From Pseudomonas spelaei (lineage in GTDB: Bacteria > Pseudomonadota > Gammaproteobacteria > Pseudomonadales > Pseudomonadaceae): a DNA stretch of 64,000 bases. Where the stretch lies: NCBI RefSeq assembly GCF_009724245.1, contig NZ_WNNK01000001.1, forward strand, positions 248,001 through 312,000. The letters run 5' to 3'. This document shows positions 54,661 through 64,000 of the stretch, in pieces; position 1 is the first letter of the stretch, and each line of letters starts with the position of its first letter. A model generated the notes under the pieces. The model worked only from the letters and a program-made list of their open reading frames with translations. It had not been told where the DNA came from and did not search any database. A program made the translations under genes and the position numbers.

Positions 54661-55014
54661 ATGTCACGCGGAGTGGGTAGTGGAGTTATGGAGACTTCTG
54701 GTTTTCATAAGATAAAAGTTGACCCCTTTGTTAAAGGGTTCGATATGCAACTGGCCAAGCCATTGTCCCGATCAGTCAGGCTTAATGGTTTTTCGACGTG
54801 TTTGCGACTTGAAGAAGTCTATTGGAATATTCTCACGGAGATCGCCAGGATCAATGCCTGTTCAGTCAGTGCTTTATTATCTTACGTGGATCGGGAAGTG
54901 CATTTGCGTTATGGAGGTGTGAAGAACTTCAGTGGTCTTGTCCGGGTGGTATGTGTTGTCCATGCCCTGAAGGGGCGTATAACGGCACCTGATGGTCAGG
55001 TCGGCTTGGGCTGA
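54661..55014 (+). CDS. Ribbon-helix-helix domain protein
   Basis: About 117 residues. The middle part fits the RHH_4 family: SVRLNGFSTCLRLEEVYWNI forms the ribbon and helix A, ARINACSVSALLSYVDREV helix B, and KNFSGLVRVVCV completes the pattern. This family contains arylsulfate-sulfotransferase-linked and other small DNA-binding proteins. The start is uncertain: ATG 54661 has GGAG at a fair distance, whereas ATG 54688 has GGAG too close. A dyad lies immediately upstream. Target unknown. Confidence 0.72.
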   Translation: MSRGVGSGVMETSGFHKIKVDPFVKGFDMQLAKPLSRSVRLNGFSTCLRLEEVYWNILTEIARINACSVSALLSYVDREVHLRYGGVKNFSGLVRVVCVVHALKGRITAPDGQVGLG

Positions 55015-55205
55015 CCCGGGCGCCCGATGCCTGGCCCTGGGTCGGGTATCGGGGCAAATCCGGCGCCGGCCGTATCTATATAAAGAGCCGCGAGCCGCTA
55101 CGGCTGCACAGCCTCGATTTACCAGATATAATCCCGCTCTTTGCTGTCGCCGGAGCTTTCAGGGGCCGGCGCGGCGCAGCAGTGATCTGATCGCCGAGAC
55201 ATTCC

Positions 55206-55427
55206 ATGCCCATGTACGACTATCAATGTGCCTCCTGCGGTCATCAGTTGGAAGCCATTCAGAAGATCAGCGCCGCGCCGCTGGTCGATTGCCCTGCCTG
55301 CCAGGCGCCCGAGTTGAAGAAGATGCTGTCCATGCCAGGCTTTCGCTTGAGCGGCAGTGGCTGGTACGAGACCGACTTCAAGACCGGCTCGAAGAAGAAT
55401 CTGGCTGGCGGCGACAAAGCAGACTGA
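55206..55427 (+). CDS. FmdB-family zinc ribbon protein
   Basis: 73 residues. The zinc ribbon has two Cys pairs, CASCG near residue 8 and CPACQ near residue 29, followed by [14 protein letters not shown], the family marker. Small regulatory proteins of this type are widespread without a settled role. A TATAAT at 55127-55132 could be its promoter. It precedes aspS by 109 bases and may share its transcript. Confidence 0.87.
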   Translation: MPMYDYQCASCGHQLEAIQKISAAPLVDCPACQAPELKKMLSMPGFRLSGSGWYETDFKTGSKKNLAGGDKAD

Positions 55428-55536
55428 GTTGAACTCCACGCGTGAGCTCTTGCATTATCCGACACCTGACTTAATGTGCGGTGACCCAGGCAAGACCTCC
55501 ACCGAATTTCGAATTACGAGAAGCGAAACCACTACC

Positions 55537-57312
55537 ATGATGCGCAGCCATTATTGCGGCCAACTGAACGAGACCCTGGAAGGTCAGGAAATCACCCTTT
55601 GCGGATGGGTTCACCGTCGCCGCGACCACGGCGGGGTGATCTTCCTCGACATCCGTGATCGTGATGGTCTGGCCCAGGTGGTGTTCGATCCGGACCGTGC
55701 CGAGAGCTTCGCCGCCGCCGATCGCGTGCGTAGCGAGTACGTCGTGAAAATCACCGGCAAGGTTCGCCTGCGTCCGGCGGGTGCCACCAACGCCAACATG
55801 GCGTCGGGCATGATTGAAGTCCTCGGCTACGAGCTGGAAGTGCTGAACGAGTCGGAAACCCCGCCGTTCCCACTGAACGAGTTCTCTGACGTCGGCGAAG
55901 AAACTCGCTTGCGCTATCGCTTCCTCGATCTGCGTCGTCCGGAAATGGCCGAGAAGTTGCGTCTGCGCTCGCGCATGACCACCAGCATCCGTCGCTTCCT
56001 GGACGAGAACGGCTTCCTCGATGTCGAGACGCCGATCCTGACCCGTGCTACTCCGGAAGGCGCGCGTGACTACCTGGTGCCTAGCCGTACCCACGCGGGT
56101 TCCTTCTTCGCGTTGCCGCAATCTCCACAGCTGTTCAAGCAACTGCTGATGGTGGCCGGCTTCGACCGTTACTATCAAATCGCCAAGTGCTTCCGTGACG
56201 AAGACCTGCGCGCCGACCGCCAGCCGGAATTCACCCAGATCGACATCGAGACCAGCTTCCTCGATGAAAAAGAGATCATGGGCCTCACCGAGCAAATGAT
56301 CCGCAACCTGTTCAAGGAAGTGCTGGACCTGGAATTCGGCGAATTCCCACACATGACCTTCGAAGAAGCCATGCGCCGCTACGGTTCCGACAAACCAGAC
56401 CTGCGTAACCCGCTGGAACTGGTTGACGTTGCCGACCAGCTCAAGGAAGTCGATTTCAAGGTGTTCAGCGGCCCGGCCAACGACCCGAAATGCCGCATCG
56501 CCGCGTTGCGTGTTCCAGGCGCCGCGAGCATGCCGCGCAAGCAGATCGACGACTACACCAAGTTCGTCGGCATCTACGGTGCCAAGGGCCTGGCGTACAT
56601 CAAGGTCAACGAGCGCGCCAAGGGCGTTGAAGGCCTGCAGTCGCCAATCGTCAAGAACATCCCGGAAGCCAACCTCAACGTGATCCTCGATCGCGTTGGC
56701 GCGGTTGACGGCGATATCGTGTTCTTTGGCGCCGACAAGGCGAAGATCGTCAGCGAAGCTTTGGGTGCGCTGCGGATCAAGGTGGGTAACGACCTCGACC
56801 TGCTGACCTGCAAGTGGGCGCCAATGTGGGTCGTCGACTTCCCGATGTTCGAAGAAAACGACGACGGCAGCTTCAGTGCCTTGCACCACCCGTTCACCGC
56901 GCCGAAGTGCACGCCGCAAGAGCTGGAGGCCAACCCGGCCGGCGCTCTGTCCCGCGCCTACGACATGGTTCTGAACGGCACCGAGCTGGGTGGCGGTTCG
57001 ATCCGTATCCATCGCAAGGAAATGCAGCAATCGGTATTCCGCCTGCTGGGCATCAACGAAGATGAGCAGCAAGAGAAGTTCGGCTTCCTGCTTGACGCAC
57101 TGAAGTACGGTGCACCACCCCACGGTGGTTTGGCCTTCGGCCTTGACCGTCTGGTGATGCTGATGACCGGTGCCCAGTCGATCCGTGAAGTGATTGCCTT
57201 CCCGAAAACCCAGAGTGCTGCTGACGTGATGACGCAAGCTCCGGGTGTGGTGGATGCCAAGGCGCTGCGTGAACTGCACATCCGTCTGCGTGAAGCGCCA
57301 AAAGCTGAGTAA
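55537..57312 (+). CDS. aspS: Aspartyl-tRNA synthetase (bacterial type)
   Basis: Charges tRNA-Asp; Pseudomonas lacks some Asn enzymes, and the enzyme may be non-discriminating so that GatCAB makes Asn-tRNA. 591 residues. OB-fold domain with [25 protein letters not shown], class II motif 2 [18 protein letters not shown], the GAD insertion domain, and motif 3 [16 protein letters not shown]. Start [16 protein letters not shown] (two ATG codons in a row). Terminator at 57353. Confidence 0.97.
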   Translation: MMRSHYCGQLNETLEGQEITLCGWVHRRRDHGGVIFLDIRDRDGLAQVVFDPDRAESFAAADRVRSEYVVKITGKVRLRPAGATNANMASGMIEVLGYELEVLNESETPPFPLNEFSDVGEETRLRYRFLDLRRPEMAEKLRLRSRMTTSIRRFLDENGFLDVETPILTRATPEGARDYLVPSRTHAGSFFALPQSPQLFKQLLMVAGFDRYYQIAKCFRDEDLRADRQPEFTQIDIETSFLDEKEIMGLTEQMIRNLFKEVLDLEFGEFPHMTFEEAMRRYGSDKPDLRNPLELVDVADQLKEVDFKVFSGPANDPKCRIAALRVPGAASMPRKQIDDYTKFVGIYGAKGLAYIKVNERAKGVEGLQSPIVKNIPEANLNVILDRVGAVDGDIVFFGADKAKIVSEALGALRIKVGNDLDLLTCKWAPMWVVDFPMFEENDDGSFSALHHPFTAPKCTPQELEANPAGALSRAYDMVLNGTELGGGSIRIHRKEMQQSVFRLLGINEDEQQEKFGFLLDALKYGAPPHGGLAFGLDRLVMLMTGAQSIREVIAFPKTQSAADVMTQAPGVVDAKALRELHIRLREAPKAE

Positions 57313-57352
57313 GGCTGCTGCGTGAAAGCGCGATAAGGTTTTACGCAGTCAA

Positions 57353-57378
57353 AAAGGCGCATCTTCGGATGCGCCTTT
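57353..57378 (+). terminator. Rho-independent terminator of aspS
   Basis: AAAGGCGCAT pairs with ATGCGCCTTT around CTTCGG, a classical UUCG-closed hairpin. It lies 41 bases after the aspS stop. The following T-run is short. Confidence 0.85.
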
Positions 57379-57446
57379 GCGTTAAAGAGCTAAATCCTGC
57401 CTGGGGCGGGATCGTTAAGGTTTCTAGAGAATTTCGGAGTTGTGTT

Positions 57447-58193
57447 ATGGCTGGCCATTCCAAGTGGGCGAACATCAAGCACCGCAAAGAGCGTCAGGAT
57501 GCCAAGAAAGGCAAGATCTTCACCAAGTGGATTCGCGAGCTGACCGTCGCTGCCCGCCAGGGCGGCGGTGACCCGGGCTCCAACCCGCGTCTGCGCTTGG
57601 CGCTGGACAAGGCCCTGGGCGCGAACATGAGCCGTGACATTATCGACCGCGCGGTCGCGCGTGGTGCTGGCGCGGCTGATACCGACGATATGGTCGAGCT
57701 GAGCTATGAAGGCTATGGCCCGGGCGGCGTGGCGGTGATGGTCGAGTGCATGACCGATAACCGTAACCGTACCGCCGCAGCGGTGCGCCATGCGTTCAGC
57801 AAGTGTGGTGGCAACCTCGGCACTGATGGCTCGGTGGCTTACCTGTTCGAGCGCAAAGGCCAGATCTCCTTTGCACCGGGTGTTGATGAAGACGCGCTGA
57901 TGGAAGCTGCGATGGAGGCTGATGCCGACGACGTAGTGACCAACGACGACGGTTCCATTGATGTGTTCACCTCGTTCGCGGGTTTCTACTCGGTGCGTAA
58001 CGCCTTGGACGCGGCGGGTTTCAAAGGCACTGATGCAGAAATCGTCATGTTGCCAACCACCAGTGCTGAACTGGACCTGGACGGTGCGCAGAAGGTGCTT
58101 AAGATGCTCGACATGCTTGAAGACCTGGATGACGTGCAGAACGTTTATTCCAATGCGGATATTCCAGAGTCGGTAGCCGAACAACTCGTCTGA
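57447..58193 (+). CDS. yebC: YebC/PmpR-family regulator
   Basis: 248 residues. Starts [20 protein letters not shown], the invariant family opening, with [20 protein letters not shown] and the central domain following. These proteins act in transcription (PmpR represses quorum sensing in P. aeruginosa) and in translation of polyproline stretches. The order aspS-yebC-ruvCAB is kept in pseudomonads. A REP pair lies between it and ruvC. Confidence 0.95.
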   Translation: MAGHSKWANIKHRKERQDAKKGKIFTKWIRELTVAARQGGGDPGSNPRLRLALDKALGANMSRDIIDRAVARGAGAADTDDMVELSYEGYGPGGVAVMVECMTDNRNRTAAAVRHAFSKCGGNLGTDGSVAYLFERKGQISFAPGVDEDALMEAAMEADADDVVTNDDGSIDVFTSFAGFYSVRNALDAAGFKGTDAEIVMLPTTSAELDLDGAQKVLKMLDMLEDLDDVQNVYSNADIPESVAEQLV

Positions 58194-58201
58194 GAGCACC
58201 C

Positions 58202-58317
58202 AAGATCCAATGTGGGAGCTGTCGAGCCCCAGCGAGGCTGCGATGGCATCGCCTCGGTGTTCCTGACACTGCGCGGTGCCTGCATCGCAGGCAAGCCAGC
58301 TCCCACCCTTGATCTTC
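58202..58317. repeat. Chimeric paired REP element with a different left arm
   Basis: The left arm carries GTGGGAGCTGTCGAGCCCCA and GCGAGGCTGCGATGGC, a second type of Pseudomonas REP core. The right arm is the common ATCGCAGGCAAGCCAGCTCC. Outer ends (AAGATCCAATG and CCCTTGATCTT) still pair partly. It lies between yebC and ruvC. Confidence 0.75.
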
Positions 58318-58360
58318 GCTGTTTTGAGTTATTGTATTTTTTACCCAACCTGCAGGCGTT

Positions 58361-58885
58361 ATGACTCTAATCCTAGGTATCGACCCCGGTTCGCGCATTA
58401 CCGGCTTTGGCGTGGTGCAACATACCCCGCGAGGCTGTGTCTACGTTGCCTCGGGCTGTATCCGTACCGGTGCCGGCGAGCTGGCCGAGCGTTTGCAGAT
58501 CGTTTACCGCGGCGTGCGTGAAGTGATCCAGACCTACGGCCCGGTGACCATGGGTATTGAAAAGGTCTTCATGGCCAAAAACGCCGACTCGGCCTTGAAA
58601 CTCGGCCAGGCCCGTGGCGCCGCCATCGTTGCGGGTGCCGAAGAGGGCATGGAAATTGCCGAATACACCGCGACCCAGGTCAAACAAGCGGTGGTCGGCA
58701 CCGGTGCGGCGAATAAAGAGCAGGTGCAGATGATGGTCATGCACATGCTCAAGCTCACCGCCAAACCGCAAATCGACGCCTCCGACGCCCTGGCCATTGC
58801 TATTTGCCATGCTCATACCCGTTCCAGTCTGCTGCCGCACGGGCTGGGTACGGCACGCAGTCGTGGCGGTCGCCTGCGTCTCTGA
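58361..58885 (+). CDS. ruvC: Holliday junction endonuclease RuvC
   Basis: 174-residue resolvase dimer. The RNase-H-like active site is visible: Asp in [13 protein letters not shown], Glu in TMGIEKVF, and the C-terminal Asp pair in [14 protein letters not shown]. Cuts four-way junctions during recombinational repair. It precedes ruvA and ruvB. Confidence 0.97.
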   Translation: MTLILGIDPGSRITGFGVVQHTPRGCVYVASGCIRTGAGELAERLQIVYRGVREVIQTYGPVTMGIEKVFMAKNADSALKLGQARGAAIVAGAEEGMEIAEYTATQVKQAVVGTGAANKEQVQMMVMHMLKLTAKPQIDASDALAIAICHAHTRSSLLPHGLGTARSRGGRLRL

Positions 58886-59001
58886 TAGCATCAGCGCAAT
58901 CATTCTGCGCGTAGCGTGTGAAAGGCCTGTGTTGTCGGCCGTCATGCCTGCGTTATTTCCGGTCAGGCCTGGATCTGACTCAAGCTTTAGGGATTTGAAC
59001 C

Positions 59002-59613
59002 GTGATTGGACGTTTGCGCGGCACGTTGGCTGAGAAACAGCCGCCGCACCTGATTCTGGATGTAAACGGGCTGGGGTATGAGCTGGAAGTGCCCATGACT
59101 ACCCTCTATCGCCTGCCCTCGATTGGTGAGCCGCTGACGTTGCACACGCATTTGGTGGTGCGCGAAGACGCGCAATTGCTCTATGGTTTCATCGGCAAGC
59201 GTGACCGCGACTTCTTTCGGGAGCTGATCCGCCTTAACGGCGTTGGGCCGAAGCTGGCGCTGGCCTTGATGTCGAGCCTTGAGGTCGATGAACTGGTGCG
59301 TTGTGTCTCTGCCCAGGACACCTCGGCCCTGACCAAGGTACCCGGTGTCGGCAAGAAAACCGCCGAGCGTTTGCTGGTAGAGCTCAAGGATCGCTTCAAG
59401 GCATGGGAAGTCGTGCCGAGTATGTTTGCCCTGGTGCCCAATCAGCCGGACGCTCCGGCTTCTCAAGTGGCCAGTGCCGAAAGTGATGCCGTCAGCGCGC
59501 TGATTTCCCTGGGCTACAAGCCTCAGGAGGCCAGCAAAGCTGTGTCGGCGATCAAGGACAAGAACCTGAGCAGCGAAGACATGATCCGCCGTGCCCTGAA
59601 GGGAATGATTTAA
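59002..59613 (+). CDS. ruvA: Holliday junction branch-migration protein RuvA
   Basis: 203 residues. OB-fold domain I starting [20 protein letters not shown], two helix-hairpin-helix motifs ([17 protein letters not shown] and [15 protein letters not shown]), and the domain III helices near the end ([19 protein letters not shown]). The start is GTG. The ruvB GTG follows its stop directly. Confidence 0.97.
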   Translation: MIGRLRGTLAEKQPPHLILDVNGLGYELEVPMTTLYRLPSIGEPLTLHTHLVVREDAQLLYGFIGKRDRDFFRELIRLNGVGPKLALALMSSLEVDELVRCVSAQDTSALTKVPGVGKKTAERLLVELKDRFKAWEVVPSMFALVPNQPDAPASQVASAESDAVSALISLGYKPQEASKAVSAIKDKNLSSEDMIRRALKGMI

Positions 59614-60672
59614 GTGATTGAAGCTGATCGTCTGATCGCGGCCACCGGCCCCCGGGACCGTGAAGAAGTCCAGGACCGGGCGATCCGCCCCCTGAGCCTG
59701 GCCGAATACATCGGCCAGCCCACCGTGCGCGAGCAGATGGAGTTGTTTATCCAGGCTGCACGCGGGCGCAGTGAGTCCCTGGACCATACGCTGATCTTCG
59801 GTCCTCCGGGCCTGGGTAAAACCACCCTGGCCAATATCATTGCCCAGGAAATGGGCGTGTCGATCAAAAGTACGTCGGGGCCGGTGCTGGAGCGACCGGG
59901 GGATCTGGCGGCGCTGCTGACCAACCTTGAGCCTCATGATGTGCTGTTCATCGATGAGATCCACCGGCTTTCGCCCATCGTCGAAGAAGTGCTGTACCCG
60001 GCCATGGAAGACTTCCAGCTGGATATTATGATCGGCGAAGGGCCTGCCGCGCGGTCGATCAAGCTCGACCTGCCACCGTTCACCCTGGTGGGCGCCACCA
60101 CCCGTGCCGGGATGCTGACCAACCCGCTGCGAGACCGTTTCGGCATTGTTCAACGTCTAGAGTTCTATAGCACGGCGGATCTGGCCACGATCGTCGGTCG
60201 TTCAGCTGGGATTCTGGGTTTACCGCTCGACCCTGAAGGTGGCTTTGAAATCGCCCGCCGCGCCCGTGGTACGCCGCGGATTGCCAACCGCTTGTTGCGC
60301 CGGGTACGGGACTTTGCCGAAGTGCGGGCCAAGGGGCATATCACCAAGGCGGTAGCGGACCTTGCGTTGAACCTGCTGGATGTCGATGAGCATGGCTTCG
60401 ACCATCAGGATCGACGCCTGCTCTTGACCATGATCGAGAAGTTCGACGGTGGCCCGGTGGGGGTGGACAGCCTGGCGGCAGCGATCAGTGAGGAGCGTCA
60501 TACCATTGAGGACGTACTGGAGCCTTACCTGATCCAGCAGGGCTATATCATGCGTACGCCGCGGGGGCGCGTGGTGACGCGTCATGCTTACCTGCATTTT
60601 GGGTTAAACATTCCGTCACGATTGGGTGAGATGCCCGTGGTAGACGAATTCCTCGATGCAGTGGACGATTAA
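59614..60672 (+). CDS. ruvB: Holliday junction branch-migration ATPase RuvB
   Basis: 352-residue AAA+ helicase. Walker [14 protein letters not shown], Walker [13 protein letters not shown], sensor 1 [18 protein letters not shown]. The C-terminal winged-helix domain ends the protein with [23 protein letters not shown] start immediately after the ruvA stop codon. Confidence 0.97.
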   Translation: MIEADRLIAATGPRDREEVQDRAIRPLSLAEYIGQPTVREQMELFIQAARGRSESLDHTLIFGPPGLGKTTLANIIAQEMGVSIKSTSGPVLERPGDLAALLTNLEPHDVLFIDEIHRLSPIVEEVLYPAMEDFQLDIMIGEGPAARSIKLDLPPFTLVGATTRAGMLTNPLRDRFGIVQRLEFYSTADLATIVGRSAGILGLPLDPEGGFEIARRARGTPRIANRLLRRVRDFAEVRAKGHITKAVADLALNLLDVDEHGFDHQDRRLLLTMIEKFDGGPVGVDSLAAAISEERHTIEDVLEPYLIQQGYIMRTPRGRVVTRHAYLHFGLNIPSRLGEMPVVDEFLDAVDD

Positions 60673-60811
60673 AAGGGCTTGGCCAGTCGATTTATTCGAG
60701 GTTTGTGCTGTCCTAGTGGCTGGCGTCGTCATTCTTTCATTAGAAATGTTTCAGCGAATGAAAAAACAGTTGCCTGGCCGGATTGGCAACCTGAGGAGTA
60801 AGCACTAGAGT

Positions 60812-61267
60812 ATGCGCGCGCAAAACGGGGATCAGTCGTTCGCACATCGCTGTCGCGTTTATTACGAGGACACCGATGCTGGCGGCATCGTTTATTACGT
60901 CAACTATCTCAAGTTCATGGAGCGGGCTCGAACCGAGCGGCTACGGGAGCTGGGCTTTGCCCAATCCACGCTGGTAGGGGAGGACCTGTTGTTTGTCGTG
61001 CATTCCAGCGAGGCTCGTTATTACGCGCCGGCGCGGCTGGACGATGAACTGCTGGTCAGCGCAGAAATAACCGAATTGAACCGTGCCAGCCTGCGCTTTA
61101 AACAGCAGGTCAGGCGGGCTACGGATGCAACGCTGCTCTGTGAGGGGCAGTTCCTGGTGGCCTGTGTGCGCACCAACAGTTTGAAGCCTAGGGCCATTCC
61201 CGAAACTCTACGCGCGGCCTTTGCCGGCGTGAGCGGCGCGGGTAAACATTCAGAGCAGGAGATTTAG
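60812..61267 (+). CDS. ybgC: Tol-Pal system acyl-CoA thioesterase YbgC
   Basis: 151 residues of the hotdog fold. The 4-HBT active-site pattern [20 protein letters not shown] is intact, with catalytic Asp in YEDTDAGG. Heads the tol operon, and its stop is separated from the tolQ start by one base. GAGGAG lies about 13 bases upstream of the ATG, a longer spacing than usual. The gene is probably preceded by its own promoter after ruvB. Confidence 0.93.
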   Translation: MRAQNGDQSFAHRCRVYYEDTDAGGIVYYVNYLKFMERARTERLRELGFAQSTLVGEDLLFVVHSSEARYYAPARLDDELLVSAEITELNRASLRFKQQVRRATDATLLCEGQFLVACVRTNSLKPRAIPETLRAAFAGVSGAGKHSEQEI

Positions 61268-61268
61268 C

Positions 61269-61964
61269 GTGGAACCTACCGTCGTCGACCATTCCTCCAT
61301 GTGGAGCCTGGTCAGCAATGCCAGTGTCGTGGTTCAACTGGTTATGCTGATCCTGGTAGCCGCATCGGTTACCTCTTGGGTCATGATTTTTCAGCGCAGC
61401 AACCTGCTGCGCGCCGGTCGACGTGCCCTGGAGAGCTTCGAGGAGCGCTTCTGGTCGGGTATCGACCTGTCCAAACTCTACCGTCAGGCCGGTAGCAACC
61501 CGGACCCGGATTCGGGCGTCGAGCAGATCTTCCGTGCCGGCTTCAAGGAGTTCTCCCGTCTGCGCCAGCAGCCAGGCGTTGATCCGGAAGCGGTCATGGA
61601 AGGCGTGGCCCGTGCCATGCGCGTCGCCATTTCCCGTGAAGAAGAGAAGCTGGAACAAAGCCTGCCATTCCTCGCAACCGTCGGTTCCGTCAGCCCGTAC
61701 ATCGGCCTGTTCGGTACCGTGTGGGGGATCATGAACTCCTTCCGTGGCCTGGCCCAGGCCCAGCAAGCGACCCTGGCCACTGTGGCCCCGGGTATCGCCG
61801 AAGCACTGATCGCTACCGCTATCGGTCTGTTCGCTGCCATTCCCGCAGTAATCGCTTACAACCGTTTTGCCGCACGTGGCGAAACCTTGATCAGCCGTTA
61901 CTACACCTTCGCCGATGAATTCCAGGCGATCCTGCACCGTAAAGTGCACACCAGCGAAGAATAA
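61269..61964 (+). CDS. tolQ: Tol-Pal proton-channel subunit TolQ
   Basis: 231 residues, three membrane helices (VVQLVMLILVAASVTSWVMI; VGSVSPYIGLFGTVWGIMNSF; ATLATVAPGIAEALIATAIG). Forms the stator with TolR, powered by protons, to keep the outer membrane tight during division. GTG start with AGGAG seven bases upstream. Confidence 0.96.
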   Translation: MEPTVVDHSSMWSLVSNASVVVQLVMLILVAASVTSWVMIFQRSNLLRAGRRALESFEERFWSGIDLSKLYRQAGSNPDPDSGVEQIFRAGFKEFSRLRQQPGVDPEAVMEGVARAMRVAISREEEKLEQSLPFLATVGSVSPYIGLFGTVWGIMNSFRGLAQAQQATLATVAPGIAEALIATAIGLFAAIPAVIAYNRFAARGETLISRYYTFADEFQAILHRKVHTSEE

Positions 61965-61978
61965 GCAGGTAATTCCCA

Positions 61979-62440
61979 ATGGCTTTAATCGCTCGAGCTC
62001 GCAAAAAGCGCAAGCCGGTCGCCGAGATGAACGTAGTGCCTTACATCGACGTGATGCTGGTACTGCTGGTTATCTTCATGGTGACCGCGCCGATGCTCAA
62101 TCAGGGCGTGAAGGTTGATCTGCCCAAGGTTTCCAGCGAAGCCTTGCCGCAAGACAACAACACCCAGGTCCTGACCATTTCGATCAAGGCTGACAAGACC
62201 TATTACTGGAACCTTGGCAGCGAAGTCGATACCCAGAAACAGCAGGACAAGGCGATGACCTTGCCGCAGATGACTGACGCCGTGACCAAGATCATTCGCG
62301 CCGGCAACGAAGGTGGCAAGCACACCCAGGTGTTCATTCGCGGCGACAAGGTCGTTGATTATGGCTCCGTGATGGGTGCCATGGGCGGGCTGCAGAAGGC
62401 CGGGGTCGGTAATGTTGGCTTGATTACCGAGGCGCCCTGA
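61979..62440 (+). CDS. tolR: Tol-Pal stator subunit TolR
   Basis: 153 residues. One N-terminal membrane helix with the proton-path Asp in VVPYIDVMLVLLVIFMVTAP, then a periplasmic domain with KADKTYYWNLG and QVFIRGDKVVDYG. Follows tolQ by 14 bases and overlaps tolA by one base (TGATG). Confidence 0.96.
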   Translation: MALIARARKKRKPVAEMNVVPYIDVMLVLLVIFMVTAPMLNQGVKVDLPKVSSEALPQDNNTQVLTISIKADKTYYWNLGSEVDTQKQQDKAMTLPQMTDAVTKIIRAGNEGGKHTQVFIRGDKVVDYGSVMGAMGGLQKAGVGNVGLITEAP

Positions 62441-63513
62441 TGCACCAACAGCGAGAGCCGTCCGCCTCGGAAAGCTACTTCTGGCCTAGCGTCTGGGCAG
62501 TTGCCCTGCACGTCCTGGTATTTGGCATGCTGTTCGTCAGTTTTGCCATGACCCCGGACCTGCCGCCGGCCAAGCCGATCGTGCAGGCGACCCTGTATCA
62601 GCTGAAATCGAAAAGCCAGGCGACCACCCAGACCAATCAGAAGATTGCGGGTGAGGCCCAGAAGTCGGCTGCGCGCCAGACTGAAGTCGAGCAGATGGAA
62701 CAGAAGAAGGTCGAGCAGGAAGCGGTGAAAGCGGCTGCGGAACAAAAGAAAGAAGAGGCGGCTCAAAAAGCCGAGGAATCGAAAAAGGCTGACGAGGCGA
62801 AGAAAGCTGACGAGGCGAAAAAGGCTGATGAAGCCAAGAAGTCCGAGAAAGCTGCCGAAGCCAAAAAGGCCGAAGAGAAACAATTGGCTGATATAGCCAA
62901 GAAGAAATCTGAAGAAGAAGCCAAGAAAGCTGCTGAAGAAGAGGCCAAGAAAAAGGCCGCTGAAGAAGCGAAGAAAAAGATAGTCGAAGACGCGAAGAAG
63001 AAAGCCGCGGACGACGCCAAGAAGAAAGCTGAAGCCGACGAGGCGAAGAAGAAAGTCGCCGACGACGCGAAGAAGAAAGCGGCTGCCGATGCCTCCAAGA
63101 AAAAGGCCCAGGAAGCGGCGCGTAAATCGACCGAAGAGAAAAAGGCCCAGGCCTTGGCCGATTTGCTTTCCGACACGCCGCAGCGTCAGCAGGCCTTGGC
63201 GGATGAGCGCGGTGATCAAGTCGCGGGCAGTTTCGACGATCTGATTCGGGCTCGGGCAGCAGAAGGGTGGGCACGTCCTCCTTCCGCACGTAAAGGTATG
63301 ACAGTAGTGCTGCAGATCGGCATGTTGCCGGACGGTACGGTGACTTCGGTCAGCGTGGCCAAGTCCAGTGGTGATGGTTCGTTCGACAGTTCCGCGGTTG
63401 CAGCGGTCAAGAATATTGGCCGGTTGACCGAGATGCAGGGAATGAAACCAAGCGACTTCGCTCCCTACCGTTCATTCAAGATGACATTCACACCTGAGGA
63501 TCTAGCCTTGTGA
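62440..63513 (+). CDS. tolA: Tol-Pal energy-transducing protein TolA
   Basis: 357 residues. N-terminal membrane helix ([20 protein letters not shown]) with a short cytoplasmic start, a long Lys/Ala/Glu helical domain II (residues about 60-240; see repeat entry), and a C-terminal globular domain with [19 protein letters not shown] and [19 protein letters not shown] that contacts Pal/TolB. Overlaps tolB by four bases. Confidence 0.96.
   Translation: MHQQREPSASESYFWPSVWAVALHVLVFGMLFVSFAMTPDLPPAKPIVQATLYQLKSKSQATTQTNQKIAGEAQKSAARQTEVEQMEQKKVEQEAVKAAAEQKKEEAAQKAEESKKADEAKKADEAKKADEAKKSEKAAEAKKAEEKQLADIAKKKSEEEAKKAAEEEAKKKAAEEAKKKIVEDAKKKAADDAKKKAEADEAKKKVADDAKKKAAADASKKKAQEAARKSTEEKKAQALADLLSDTPQRQQALADERGDQVAGSFDDLIRARAAEGWARPPSARKGMTVVLQIGMLPDGTVTSVSVAKSSGDGSFDSSAVAAVKNIGRLTEMQGMKPSDFAPYRSFKMTFTPEDLAL
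62700..63160 (+). repeat. Low-complexity Lys/Ala/Glu repeats of tolA domain II
   Basis: Imperfect repeats of [12 protein letters not shown] and DDAKKKA codons, including three near-copies of GACGAGGCGAAGAAAGCT-like units around 62790-62840. They code for the long helix of TolA. Length varies between strains in such regions, which makes this a likely site of slippage. Confidence 0.85.
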
Positions 63514-64000
63514 GAAACCTTCTTCGAGGAATGCTTGTCGTTATTTGCTGCATGGCAGGGATAGCGGCGGCGGATGAAAAGAACATCCTGGTCACCAGCG
63601 GCAGTGATCGGGCTACCCCGATCGCGGTTGTGCCGTTTGGCTGGCAGGGCGGCAGCGTACTGCCGGATGACATGGCTGAAATCATCGGTAATGACCTGCG
63701 TAACTCGGGTTACTACGCGCCGATTCCGAAACAGAACATGATCAGCCAGCCGACCCAGGCCAGCGAAGTCATCTACCGTGACTGGAAAGCCTTGGGCGCC
63801 CAGTACCTGATGGTGGGCAGCATTGTTCCGGCCGGCGGTCGCCTGCAGATTCAATACGCCCTGTTCAACGTCGCTACCGAGCAGCAAGTGCTGACCGGCA
63901 GCGTGTCGGGCACCGTGGATCAACTGCGTGACATGGCTCACTACATCTCCGATCAGTCGTTCGAAAAACTGACCGGTATCAAGGGAGCCTTCTCCACGCG
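63510..64000 (+). CDS. tolB: Tol-Pal periplasmic beta-propeller protein TolB (partial, 3' end outside window)
   Basis: Start is GTG at 63510, overlapping the tolA stop (GTGA). A signal peptide ([20 protein letters not shown]) precedes the N-terminal domain with [30 protein letters not shown] and [17 protein letters not shown]. About 163 residues are visible; the propeller lies outside the window. It binds Pal and connects it to TolA. Confidence 0.93.
   Translation, partial: MRNLLRGMLVVICCMAGIAAADEKNILVTSGSDRATPIAVVPFGWQGGSVLPDDMAEIIGNDLRNSGYYAPIPKQNMISQPTQASEVIYRDWKALGAQYLMVGSIVPAGGRLQIQYALFNVATEQQVLTGSVSGTVDQLRDMAHYISDQSFEKLTGIKGAFST

Noticed and set aside
55471..57279. Minus-strand open frame of about 600 codons opposite aspS
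   Set aside because: Same bias effect; no family sequence and no ribosome site.
62700..63160. Repetitive A/G-rich DNA considered as a tandem repeat array or recent insertion
   Set aside because: It is in frame and encodes the long Lys/Ala/Glu helix normal for TolA.

Overview
The window is a piece of a Pseudomonas chromosome, most likely from the P. fluorescens group. The evidence is the Entner-Doudoroff block edd-glk-gltR-gtrS facing gap, an MvaT nucleoid protein, an OprD porin next to HIT-slyX, the secA-argJ-Nudix/ThiE block, the aspS-yebC-ruvCAB-ybgC-tolQRAB block, and nine Pseudomonas-type paired REP elements between genes. I see no rRNA, tRNA, insertion sequence, prophage, integron or CRISPR array. 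Nearly all open frames are conserved chromosomal genes.

Layout. 1-3.5 kb: a Fur-controlled surface-signalling set of ECF sigma factor, FecR anti-sigma and TonB/STN receptor (HasI-HasS-HasR type; the receptor runs off the left edge). 3.7-10 kb: central glucose catabolism, gap facing edd-glk-gltR-gtrS, with two HexR operators in the divergent promoter region. 10.1-13.8 kb: accessory stretch with an AraC regulator, an ABM-type protein, a small unknown protein, a flavin reductase and a four-repeat membrane protein. 14-18.7 kb: an MHS-family alpha-ketoglutarate-type permease with its MifS/MifR two-component system, a sigma-54 promoter and a candidate pair of enhancer sites. 18.8-25 kb: fumarase, ferredoxin reductase, a crotonase, pyruvate kinase, a lipoprotein and a PilZ protein. 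25.1-31.8 kb: a tightly overlapping six-gene operon RDD-SpoIIM-DUF4129-DUF4350-MoxR-DUF58 of unknown function. 31.9-39.4 kb: exonuclease I, MvaT, PurU, an acidic microprotein, a Pct-type chemoreceptor, a HerA-like ATPase and a DUF721 protein. 39.6-50 kb: SecA, ArgJ, the Nudix/ThiE fusion, a cobalamin adenosyltransferase, a sensor kinase, a ketopantoate-reductase-like protein, YajQ and MscS. 50.2-55.4 kb: OprD, HIT, SlyX, a membrane-anchored cold-shock protein, a Dps-like ferritin, a ribbon-helix-helix protein and an FmdB zinc ribbon. 55.5-64 kb: AspRS, YebC, RuvCAB and the Tol system (tolB runs off the right edge).

How the parts work together. The glucose block feeds pyruvate kinase and fumarase, and is controlled by HexR and GltR/GtrS. 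The MifSR-permease unit is a self-contained organic-acid uptake circuit. RuvCAB and exonuclease I serve recombination. The Tol genes, SecA, MscS and OprD serve the envelope. The parts that standard annotation explains least are the interleaved inverted repeats upstream of fumA, the paired AGCGG-N4-CCGCT sites upstream of the permease, the six-gene MoxR operon, the four-repeat membrane protein and the membrane-anchored cold-shock protein. I found no convincing wholly new system. Those five are the best leads.
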